A DNA stretch of 7,730 nt, taken from Candidatus Parcubacteria bacterium. Lineage in GTDB: Bacteria; Patescibacteriota; Minisyncoccia; Phycocordibacterales; CAIZLB01. Below, one piece after another: positions 1-6,804 of the stretch. The stretch lies in the NCBI GenBank assembly GCA_014378965.1, contig JACMMR010000020.1, positions 1 to 7,730 on the forward strand, given 5' to 3'. The notes under the pieces are model-generated. The model was given only the letters and a program-made list of their open reading frames with translations, was not told the origin of the DNA and ran no database searches. Within the stretch, counting starts at the first letter, position 1. Every line of letters begins with the position of its first letter. The translations under genes were made by a program, and so were the position numbers.

Positions 1-242
1 ACACACATGATGGCGCGCTTGGCGGGGCCTTCTTTGAATAACATGATAGTTGATGATGAGTAATGCAGATAAATCAATTCAATTTGACAAAGAAAAAAAG
101 GTGTTTAGAAATCAGCAGATGCACTTTTTGAGTTTCATGGCTCATAAGTTTGGTTCCAAAGGCATTATCATAAAGAAAAGAAAGTTATTGACAAAACAAA
201 GCAAAAGAAACTCAACACACATTGTACAATATGTCTACTCGT
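1..242. other. Flanking sequence, no gene recognised
   Basis: This stretch lies downstream (3') of the 405-residue minus-strand frame. I see no credible coding region, RNA gene or repeat. The first 30 bases are GC-rich; the rest is A-rich on the plus strand, fitting a pyrimidine-rich 3' untranslated region of the neighbouring minus-strand gene. No exact AATAAA occurs on the minus strand here. A short open frame on the plus strand from 50 has no recognisable domain and looks accidental. Confidence 0.5.
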
Positions 243-1460
243 CTACTCTGAGTCTTTTTCTACCTTTGCTTCTCTCTGTGTGTAATTGTCTTTCATTCTG
301 AGCAAATGCTGTATATATCCTTCATTCTGTGTCGCTGTCATTGCTTCACGCTGGAAATTCATCCCTGCAATTCTATCTTTCAGCTTAGTATAAGAGATAA
401 CGAATTTCGAATCCACAATTCCATTCACCAAACATAATCCATCTAAGTCTCGATCCGATTCTTTATACTCTCCTGCTCCTCCTCTTAGATTTCTGTGAGC
501 TAATTTCAGTTTGTATACCAATTGACTGATGCTCGGTAGTGGATCGCCTTTAATGACCATGGGTTGGTTGTCTGGCGTGAGTGCAATATCTCCCATCTTG
601 TTTCTCATTTTGATAATACGAGCTAATTCCTTTCTCGCCTCCTCAATCCACACCAACTCATTGCTCACTAATACAGATTGTTCTTTCTGTCGCTGCGCAA
701 ATGAATCTCTCTCTTTTTGATCGTTTAATACCGCTAATCGCATATGTTGAGCACTGATATCCGCCTCCAATTGTGCTTTGTTCTCTAACAATTCATTAAG
801 TCTGTTCAGTGCCTTTCTGTACTGTTTCGCCCGTCTGTTAATGGCTGATGGTGTATCACCTTGATTGAATGCACGAGCAGCAAAGAGTTCGGCTACTTTG
901 ATGAAAATGGGTGACTGTCGATCGATAGGGATCGGTTGTACTGGTGCTTGTTGTTTTCTAATCGCGTTGGCTATCGCTGTCTGTAAAGATGCATCCTGAT
1001 CTTCATGATTTGACGATGAGCAAGCACTACTACTGGATGCCTGCTTTGCTACCTGCTGTATTGGAGGACCGTGAATGCTAGCCATCTTGATATCACTTGT
1101 CAATTTGTCCTCATCCATTCTGTCACAGCTCCCTTGAGTTGCTTCGGAAGTATCATATCTGGCCAGATATGTAGCCGTGGTACTACTGTCCGTAAAATCA
1201 TCATCCCAGTCTCCTTCTAATCTTCCTTCTGCCTCTTCTGCCTCTTCTGCTTCCTGTGGCTGCCCGATTCCTGCTACATGACGATAATACTGTCTGGAAA
1301 AACATGGGGATGATTGAGATATGGTTGACACTGCCTGAGTGGTTGATGCCGCCTGAGTTGTTGAGATAGACAATCTGCCAAGTGATTGACTGATACTACT
1401 AATATTACTTCCACTGTCTGAGGAAGCTGATTCTTGTTGTGCTGGTTTGTATGAATTCAT
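243..1460 (-). CDS. Hypothetical low-complexity/coiled-coil protein, probably a host gene
   Basis: A 405-residue protein that I do not recognise. Residues 1-155 are Ser/Thr/Gln-rich and probably disordered, with a duplicated STTQA motif near 37-46 and a short Glu-Ala repeat (EAEEAEEAE, 70-78) followed by an acidic WDDDF patch. The Glu-Ala repeat comes from a 9-base tandem repeat around 1231-1248. Residues about 205-290 are charged and heptad-like, consistent with a coiled coil. The C-terminal 100 residues are also mostly helical in character. There is no signal peptide or membrane segment. The start is the first ATG of the frame. The leader is strongly pyrimidine-rich on the coding strand. 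Base composition is clearly richer in G+C than the genes to the right, so I read it as host DNA next to an inserted element; a cargo gene is possible. Additional upstream exons cannot be excluded. The open frame is convincing as coding because of its length and its coiled-coil pattern; its function is unknown. Confidence 0.65.
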   Translation of the reverse strand: MNSYKPAQQESASSDSGSNISSISQSLGRLSISTTQAASTTQAVSTISQSSPCFSRQYYRHVAGIGQPQEAEEAEEAEGRLEGDWDDDFTDSSTTATYLARYDTSEATQGSCDRMDEDKLTSDIKMASIHGPPIQQVAKQASSSSACSSSNHEDQDASLQTAIANAIRKQQAPVQPIPIDRQSPIFIKVAELFAARAFNQGDTPSAINRRAKQYRKALNRLNELLENKAQLEADISAQHMRLAVLNDQKERDSFAQRQKEQSVLVSNELVWIEEARKELARIIKMRNKMGDIALTPDNQPMVIKGDPLPSISQLVYKLKLAHRNLRGGAGEYKESDRDLDGLCLVNGIVDSKFVISYTKLKDRIAGMNFQREAMTATQNEGYIQHLLRMKDNYTQREAKVEKDSE

Positions 1461-1469
1461 GTTGAATTG

Positions 1470-1640
1470 AAAGACAGAGAAAAGAGGAAGAGGAAGAGAG
1501 AAGAAGAGAGAGGAAGAGCGAGATAGAGATACAGAGAGAGTAAGAGAGTGGAAGAGGGTGGAAGAGAGAGGTTGAGATATGAAGAGAGGAGAGAGAGATA
1601 AAGAGAGAGGTGAAGAGAGATGAGAAAAAAAAAAGAGCAG
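1470..1640. repeat. GA-rich low-complexity tract (CT-rich on the coding strand)
   Basis: About 170 bases consist almost only of A and G on the plus strand, made of irregular GAGA, GAAGAG and GGAAGAG units. It begins right upstream of the ATG of the 405-residue gene, so on that gene's strand it is a pyrimidine tract in the leader or core promoter. Such CT-rich leaders are common in fungal genes. The low-complexity open frames across it (Ser/Leu-rich on the minus strand) are by-products of the repeat. Confidence 0.8.
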
Positions 1641-1649
1641 AGTTGCAAA

Positions 1650-1681
1650 AGAGATAAAAATTATTTGCGATTTTTATCTCT
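1650..1681. repeat. 11-bp perfect inverted repeat at the composition boundary
   Basis: AGAGATAAAAA at 1650-1660 is repeated as its exact reverse complement TTTTTATCTCT at 1671-1681, separated by 10 bases. Within the loop, TTTGC (1664-1668) can also pair with GCAAA (1645-1649) just outside the stem. The repeat sits exactly where the GA tract stops and AT-rich DNA begins. It may be the tip of the inserted element, a hairpin in the element's terminal repeat, or a regulatory palindrome upstream of the 405-residue gene; the sequence alone does not decide. Confidence 0.6.
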
Positions 1682-1732
1682 AGAACCGATGTAAAAAATT
1701 GTGCAATTACATGTGCATATTTTCTTTGAAAT

Positions 1733-1768
1733 TTTATTTTTTTTATTTTGCTTACAAGTTTTTGTAAG
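1733..1768 (-). terminator. Candidate 3' end signal of the integrase transcript (hairpin plus two AATAAA)
   Basis: Reading the minus strand past the integrase stop, CTTACAA (1762-1768) pairs with TTGTAAG (1751-1757) around a 4-base loop. It is followed by an A-rich run with two AATAAA hexamers (plus-strand TTTATT at 1742-1747 and 1733-1738). Hairpins and poly(A) hexamers after genes are used by several virus-like elements and by host polyadenylation. The location, roughly 105-140 bases after the stop codon, fits, but no transcript evidence is available. Confidence 0.35.
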
Positions 1769-1803
1769 TCTGTTTGAAGATCCAGTAGTTCCCGAACAAA
1801 ATT

Positions 1804-1847
1804 CCACGTGGGTGAAAATATTATTTCGGTTTCTAGCAAGCACGTGC
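1804..1847. promoter_or_regulatory. Pair of CACGTG palindromes (E-box type)
   Basis: CCACGTGG (1804-1811) and GCACGTGC (1840-1847) are two 8-bp palindromes sharing the CACGTG core, 28 bases apart. CACGTG is the classic site for basic helix-loop-helix factors in fungi and animals. They lie between the integrase stop and the 405-residue gene, about 345-385 bases upstream of the latter's ATG. Whether they belong to the host promoter or to the element's end is unclear, and occurrence by chance is possible. Confidence 0.25.
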
Positions 1848-1872
1848 AAAAGTGTAAGGACGCGGTAAAGAA

Positions 1873-2931
1873 TTACCACAAAATCTTGCCGTACTTGGCG
1901 TGTACAACTCTGTTGGTCGGTTGCCGCTCCCTCAGCCCTCTACGCGTGTTTATTTCCTCGATTCCATCTGTTTGAAGGTCCATTGCAATCTTATTTTCTC
2001 TGTGTGCTTTTTTCACTTCGTCAACTCTTATTTCTACATCTTCGATCGGTACCAATTGTAAATCATTGTACCTATAATATTCTGTCGCAGAAATAAAATA
2101 ATTCTCGCCTTTTTTATTTATTATTTTGTGTGTGTTAATTGAGTACCGCCTAGTATAACCTTTTTCAAACACTGATTTTTTCAATTTCACTCTAACGATA
2201 TCGCCGATTTTTAGAGTTTTATTTGCTGGTTGTTGCATAATCCTATCGTCTTGCACTTTTAACGTATCAGATGGATATTTTTGAGCCTCATTAGGCGTCA
2301 TATCATCAAGATTTGTATGGTCTGTGTTGTTATACGCATTAATATATTGCTGTAATCTGTCGTACCATACTGTTGTTTCGCGGCGGGTCATGGATCGATA
2401 AAGTATATTTTTTATCGTCTGAGAAAATCTGTCAACAATTCCCAAACTATTATGGTCACCCACTTCGCTCATCTTCTGTATAATACTGTTATTTCTTAAA
2501 TAAGCAGCCACAACCCCTTTGAATTCCGAACCATTGTCCGATGCACAAATTTGAGGCTCACCCATTTTCTCAAAAATAATTTTCAGGGCAGTAAGAGTGG
2601 TTTCGGCTGTTTTATTTTTCATCGGCAAAGCATCGGCTTTTCTTGTAAAAATGTCAATGCATATTAGAATCCATTTGAAGCCTTGATTGGTTTTATAAAA
2701 TTTGGTCATGTCAAGTAAATCAATTTGATAAATGACATTCACACCAGTTGTCCTTATTATATTACTTGACTTTATCGTTTGTTTTTTGTGTAACTGGGAA
2801 ACCTTTTGTGATTGTATAAATTCAAGTATTTGTTTTGCACTATATTTGAGTCCTGATTTTTTAGCTATCTGACTCAATTTATTGATGCCAACGAATCCGT
2901 ACTCTTCGTAAATTTCTTTCAGTTTATCCAT
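1873..2931 (-). CDS. Retrovirus-type (rve) integrase of Polinton/virophage style
   Basis: A 352-residue DNA strand-transfer enzyme that would join the element's ends to host DNA. The N-terminal 50 residues form a helical region without the HHCC zinc motif of retroviral integrases, as in many virophage and Polinton-like integrases. The RNase H-fold core runs from about 65 to 210: first aspartate in YQIDLLDM (D71), second in CASDNGSEF (D132), third acidic residue in GIVDRF (D167). There are 34 residues between the last two, and the third is Asp rather than the usual Glu. Residues 240-295 (GDIVRVKL, FEKGYTRRYS, YRYNDLQLV) match the small barrel-like C-terminal domain seen after Polinton-type cores. 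A basic tail with RRGLRERQP follows. The start ATG lies 24 bases from the stop of the large upstream gene, suggesting co-transcription or very compact packing. The last 35 codons or so are richer in G+C than the rest. The family assignment is firm; activity is unproven. Confidence 0.9.
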   Translation of the reverse strand: MDKLKEIYEEYGFVGINKLSQIAKKSGLKYSAKQILEFIQSQKVSQLHKKQTIKSSNIIRTTGVNVIYQIDLLDMTKFYKTNQGFKWILICIDIFTRKADALPMKNKTAETTLTALKIIFEKMGEPQICASDNGSEFKGVVAAYLRNNSIIQKMSEVGDHNSLGIVDRFSQTIKNILYRSMTRRETTVWYDRLQQYINAYNNTDHTNLDDMTPNEAQKYPSDTLKVQDDRIMQQPANKTLKIGDIVRVKLKKSVFEKGYTRRYSINTHKIINKKGENYFISATEYYRYNDLQLVPIEDVEIRVDEVKKAHRENKIAMDLQTDGIEEINTRRGLRERQPTNRVVHAKYGKILW

Positions 2932-2955
2932 CTATGTAATACACGAATAAAATAT

Positions 2956-5900
2956 CTATTGAAGAATATTAATTAATTCTTTTTTGGTACTTCTTGATAA
3001 TGCTATGTATTTTAGCTTCTCATCCAGTACATTCCATTCCAATATGGTATACGGCTTATCAAAAGTTGATCCTTGTGATTTGTGCAAGGTTATATAATAC
3101 GCAGGGTAAAATAATTTAGCGAAATCAGCATGCTTAACAATAAGCTGAGAGCTCGAATCATTTTTTCTGAGCACTGTAATTGTTTCCTTGTTAAAATGCT
3201 TGACAGTGAATTCATCACAATTATTGACTTTATATTCTTTGTTAGTAACATGAGCCATGACTGGAAGACCTCTAAAGATGAACATATCTTGACTGTTTTG
3301 ATTGATAGCCAATTTCGAGATCGTTATGTATTTTGTGAGTCGTTTTTTCTTCATCCAAAATTCATTCATCTTTATTCTTTGAGAGTTATGATAACAAACT
3401 CCGCGAGGATGTATTGTGCTACCGAAATCACTTGCTTTAACACTGTTCACACTCTTGCATATATTAAACAATTCATCATCTGCTCGTCTACATTTGGATA
3501 ATTGCATCAAATTACCATCACAAAGTCTATGGATAGCAGAGCTGTTACTATAATCAAAATCGGACGATCTATCTTGCACCGGTGGTAATTGTGCCCAGTC
3601 ACCCGCCAATATAAATTTGCAAGATGTGTTTTGTTTGACAGATAAGAACAGTCTGAAAAACAATTCTTTTATCATACTCTTCTCATCAATGATAATATAA
3701 TTATACTTATTCATTCTAGTGTACGATTTAGGTGAAAACTTAGAAAAGAAAGAATGAATAGTTTCAGCATTTCTTCCCATCAATGCCTTAGCTTTGTGTG
3801 TTGGAGCTAAACATATATACGACATTTGCTTTCGATCCAACTCTTTTCTTATTGCGTTGATCAAAAAGGTTTTACCAACTCCAGCTCGCCCATCAATTTG
3901 AAACGATGAATCCATACCAACTAATTGTTTCACCAGTCCGGATACATCATTGGTTTCAACATCTTGGATCACTTTGTATGTGGGGTGTGCATAATTTAAT
4001 ACGGTTTCATCTTTATTTTCAGTTCGGCCATTTTTGTCTTTCAAGGTTGACTCAACTTTGTACTTGGCTACTTTTTTACCGTCATCCCAAAATTCATTTT
4101 CCATTTCTTTTTTAGCTTGTACGACATTCTGGTTTGAATACATTGTACTTGTGTTATCTAAGTCCCATACTCCTGATTCCAATCTATTATTATTGAAAAA
4201 TGAAGGTATTTTTGCCTTGAGCTCATTTGCAAATTCAGCAATGACATTGTCTGTATTCGTATAAATAAGCACTCCATTATTCCTCTTCAATAAACATGCT
4301 ACCTTATGTAATTCCATCAATTCAATATCTAAAATTTGATTGAAAATAGGAACATAACTATCCTCTTGATATGTTTCTTTCTTATGCACTATTTCAAAGA
4401 AAGTTTCGTCATTGTTTGAATTAGGTACGATGAAAACATTATTGTTATTAAAATAATGATACGATGCTTCGTTAATGGATCTGGTCAAATATATTTCTGT
4501 AGTTTTAGTTATTTTGTTACCAAACATGCCGAGAAAACCATTTATCATAATTTTATAATGTGGCGTATCTAATGAGTATACATAGTCGATAAATTTATTG
4601 AAGTAGTCAGATTGCAAAGATAAGCTTGGGGCTAAATAGTATTTGATTGATTGTTGACAGATAATATTTTGCTCCAAACAATATCGAATTAATGGGTAAC
4701 TGTACCAGCCGTTTCCTTTTAAGGGAAATAGGTTATCAGACACAATGTAGTAGTAACCGATTGGAATGTCCTTATGTTTATCAGTGAATTCAGTAATGTC
4801 ATCTAGCACACTAAATACGCAGTAGTCATATTGTGAGTATTTGGCTATGTTTTTCCTGCACTTATTTATATCAATACCGAATACTTCACTTTCCTTATTG
4901 TTCACCCTTTTTTGAACATCTTTTATACCTTTGAAGTTATGTATAAATCCATTTTTTGATTTGGTGAATATATCTTGAGTTGTTGCATTATAACTGCTAA
5001 TAATGTTGTCCATATTGAATAACCTTTCTGAAGCTTCCTTATTACTTTTGTGATTGTGACATGATTTACATAAAGCTTGTAGGTTCTTAATATCATTGTC
5101 TCCACCTGATGCTAATGACTTCACATGATCGATTTCAAAGCTAATTAATTTTACTTTACAAATCTTGCAGCAGCTATTTTGACTTGCTAAGATCGTGTCT
5201 TTAATGGCTTTGGAAGTATGTGAGCGCAAAAAGCGTTTGGTGCCTTTAGTATGGAAGCTTTCGAAAATTTCGTATGAGATAGCTGGAATAGATTGATTTT
5301 TAAATGAAATTTTGGCCAGATCACATAATACTTTTGCATCCTTCCAGTCGGTATTGCCTATCTTATGATTAGCATTTGAGTAAAGTCTAACGTTATTTTC
5401 AAAATGAATACATGAAATAATATCACCTTTATGTTTTGATTTGTAATGAATGTTTGTGGTCTTAAACAAATCAATAAGCATATCGTGTAAATTTCCATTG
5501 TGATAGAAAATGTTACAGTCTTTGTAGGTATCTAATTTATCCATCGGCACGTCTTCAAAAAAAGGTAAGTCAAATCGTTCAATAGTTTTGGTTGGATCAT
5601 ATTCCTGCTTGAGCAAAGAATTCACTGTCTTGTTTGCACTATGTACGTTGGTTATATGATCTCTTGTTGCTTGGTGAGTAACAGGATACATATGTTCATC
5701 AATCATATAGTATATCAATGCTGGATAGTTTCTAGAATTAACAATACTTTTATGCAATAATTTATGTCTGACATCAATCGCATAATGAGAAATCTTATAA
5801 AAGGAGCAAAATACTTGAACTTCTTGAATGGATCTACCTGTTACAAATCCATTAATGTTTTCACAAAGAGTCATTGAAATAATATCGTTTATTTTAGCAA

Positions 5901-6717
5901 CTGTTAAAGAAGGAATTTTTCGTTTATACGTTTTGAGTAGATACTCGTCCACACACATACCATCTTGAGTTGGTACATTCAAGTTTATACCTTCAATGAA
6001 TCGGTAATCAATTGGTAATGATCTTTTCATTTTGATGATCGTGGGATTTTTAGCATGCTCATTTAGTTCTTTTGATGATATCTTTTCTATCGTCTCCGCA
6101 TCCCATGAGTCCAAATCAGCGTTAGACTCAATGGCTTTTAATATACGGTTCTTAAACAAAGCAACTGCTTTCTCTATTCCTTGTGCCACCTCAATTTTAC
6201 GTTTACTTCTATCTTTAAGGAAAAGTTTCACGTAATCTGAGCTGGTACGTTTGGTACTTCCCAAGTCAGTCCCCCCCATATACAAGGATACCGTATAAGA
6301 TAGAGTTATTTTTACAAACTCAACATCGTTTCTTACATTCTTCACCTTGGCCTTTGCCTCATATTTTGACTGCTTAAGCTGTTCAAATCTGCTATTTCTA
6401 TTACTGATGATTGTATCAGTGTACTTACTTTTAACAAAATCCCATTTACCTTTCAAATTCGATATGTGCTTCAAAGTTTTGAAATGTTTAGTTGCGTACT
6501 TGTCTGATACATTTATTTTGCATACAGGACAGTATAATCCAACATGAGCAGGAAGTATGGTCTTTACTTTTTTAACATCTTTATGGTCATCCAAATTCGC
6601 TATCTTGGCCTTCAACTTTTCAATTTGAGTCTCTAACTTCTTTTTTTCAATTAAATTATTGATTTTAAGGCTCGAATCGCCGTAAACATTAACATTGTCG
6701 AAATCAATTGTTGCCAT
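2956..6717 (-). CDS. Fused zinc finger - HNH nuclease - divergent family B DNA polymerase - SF1 helicase
   Basis: A 1253-residue multidomain protein, probably the element's replicase. The frame is open two codons above, but the first ATG is at 6717 (AAAATGGCA), which I take as the start. In order: charged helix (22-46); C2H2 finger (C63, C66, H78, H84); conserved region with CVDEYLL (255-261) and YYMIDEHMYPV (336-346), resembling the part ahead of the exonuclease in protein-primed polymerases. Next comes an HNH domain with zinc cysteines C517/C520 and C550/C553 and active-site D530-H531, N545 and H554. A family B palm follows: motif A as GIDINKCRKN (D616), FPLKGNGWYS (664-673), motif B as KIMINGFLGMFG (722-733) and motif C as YTNTDN (819-824), where the first Asp of YxDTDS is Asn. 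The SF1 helicase has GRAGVGKT (943-950), APTHKAK, IIIDEKSM (D1011-E1012), GDWAQLPPV (1039-1047), KCRR, HKSQGST (1212-1218) and YIALSR. The exonuclease motifs are not clear; YHN (405-407) may be a remnant of Exo II. The helicase and HNH calls are firm; the polymerase call rests on several collinear motifs. Confidence 0.88.
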   Translation of the reverse strand: MATIDFDNVNVYGDSSLKINNLIEKKKLETQIEKLKAKIANLDDHKDVKKVKTILPAHVGLYCPVCKINVSDKYATKHFKTLKHISNLKGKWDFVKSKYTDTIISNRNSRFEQLKQSKYEAKAKVKNVRNDVEFVKITLSYTVSLYMGGTDLGSTKRTSSDYVKLFLKDRSKRKIEVAQGIEKAVALFKNRILKAIESNADLDSWDAETIEKISSKELNEHAKNPTIIKMKRSLPIDYRFIEGINLNVPTQDGMCVDEYLLKTYKRKIPSLTVAKINDIISMTLCENINGFVTGRSIQEVQVFCSFYKISHYAIDVRHKLLHKSIVNSRNYPALIYYMIDEHMYPVTHQATRDHITNVHSANKTVNSLLKQEYDPTKTIERFDLPFFEDVPMDKLDTYKDCNIFYHNGNLHDMLIDLFKTTNIHYKSKHKGDIISCIHFENNVRLYSNANHKIGNTDWKDAKVLCDLAKISFKNQSIPAISYEIFESFHTKGTKRFLRSHTSKAIKDTILASQNSCCKICKVKLISFEIDHVKSLASGGDNDIKNLQALCKSCHNHKSNKEASERLFNMDNIISSYNATTQDIFTKSKNGFIHNFKGIKDVQKRVNNKESEVFGIDINKCRKNIAKYSQYDYCVFSVLDDITEFTDKHKDIPIGYYYIVSDNLFPLKGNGWYSYPLIRYCLEQNIICQQSIKYYLAPSLSLQSDYFNKFIDYVYSLDTPHYKIMINGFLGMFGNKITKTTEIYLTRSINEASYHYFNNNNVFIVPNSNNDETFFEIVHKKETYQEDSYVPIFNQILDIELMELHKVACLLKRNNGVLIYTNTDNVIAEFANELKAKIPSFFNNNRLESGVWDLDNTSTMYSNQNVVQAKKEMENEFWDDGKKVAKYKVESTLKDKNGRTENKDETVLNYAHPTYKVIQDVETNDVSGLVKQLVGMDSSFQIDGRAGVGKTFLINAIRKELDRKQMSYICLAPTHKAKALMGRNAETIHSFFSKFSPKSYTRMNKYNYIIIDEKSMIKELFFRLFLSVKQNTSCKFILAGDWAQLPPVQDRSSDFDYSNSSAIHRLCDGNLMQLSKCRRADDELFNICKSVNSVKASDFGSTIHPRGVCYHNSQRIKMNEFWMKKKRLTKYITISKLAINQNSQDMFIFRGLPVMAHVTNKEYKVNNCDEFTVKHFNKETITVLRKNDSSSQLIVKHADFAKLFYPAYYITLHKSQGSTFDKPYTILEWNVLDEKLKYIALSRSTKKELINILQ

Positions 6718-6728
6718 TTTCAAAATTT

Positions 6729-6780
6729 TCTATAGTATTATTATAATAATATATAATAATAATTGTTTAAGTCAATACGC
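6729..6780 (-). promoter_or_regulatory. Candidate element promoter upstream of the polymerase-helicase gene
   Basis: On the minus strand this region holds a 30-base block (plus coordinates 6751-6780) starting GCGTATTGACTTAAACAATT and ending in ATTATTATAT. Closer to the gene is TATAGA (6729-6734), 11 bases before the ATG. The same block with 26 of 30 identical positions and the same TATAGA occur upstream of the 136-residue gene at almost the same distance. Conservation of sequence and spacing before two unrelated reading frames suggests a promoter or initiator used by the element. Transcription has not been shown. Confidence 0.5.
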
Positions 6781-6787
6781 AATATAT

Positions 6788-6793
6788 TTTATT
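6788..6793 (-). terminator. Candidate poly(A) signal AATAAA of the 136-residue gene
   Basis: AATAAA on the minus strand, 11 bases after the TAA of the 136-residue gene and just before the promoter-like block of the next gene. The location suits compact virus-like gene borders. The hexamer is short and the region AT-rich, so chance occurrence is quite possible. Confidence 0.25.
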
Positions 6794-6804
6794 CCAAAGT
6801 AGTG

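Noticed and set aside
50..301. Plus-strand open frame of 83 codons
   Set aside because: No domain, low-complexity Lys/Ser/Leu composition, and it overlaps the end of the convincing minus-strand gene.
529..720. Plus-strand open frame inside the 405-residue gene
   Set aside because: Antisense shadow of a longer coiled-coil-coding frame, without recognisable features.
1405..1879. Several minus-strand frames across the GA tract and the element border, rich in Ser, Leu and Phe
   Set aside because: Their residues simply reflect the CT-rich repeat and AT-rich flank; they overlap each other and have no domains.
3130..4264. Plus-strand frames antisense to the helicase and palm regions
   Set aside because: They lie opposite well-supported helicase and polymerase motifs and contain no motif of their own.
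4923..5105. Minus-strand 60-codon frame overlapping the HNH region
   Set aside because: It is in another frame of the same strand as the HNH domain, whose catalytic residues are clear.
5023..5181. HNH domain as part of an intein within the polymerase
   Set aside because: No Cys/Ser at an entry splice site paired with an HN-Cys/Ser/Thr exit site is seen, and the segment is too short for a splicing domain plus nuclease.
6718..6723. Start of the replicase at 6723
   Set aside because: The codon at 6721-6723 is TTG on the coding strand. In a eukaryotic element the first ATG, at 6717, is the better start and sits in the context AAAATGGC.
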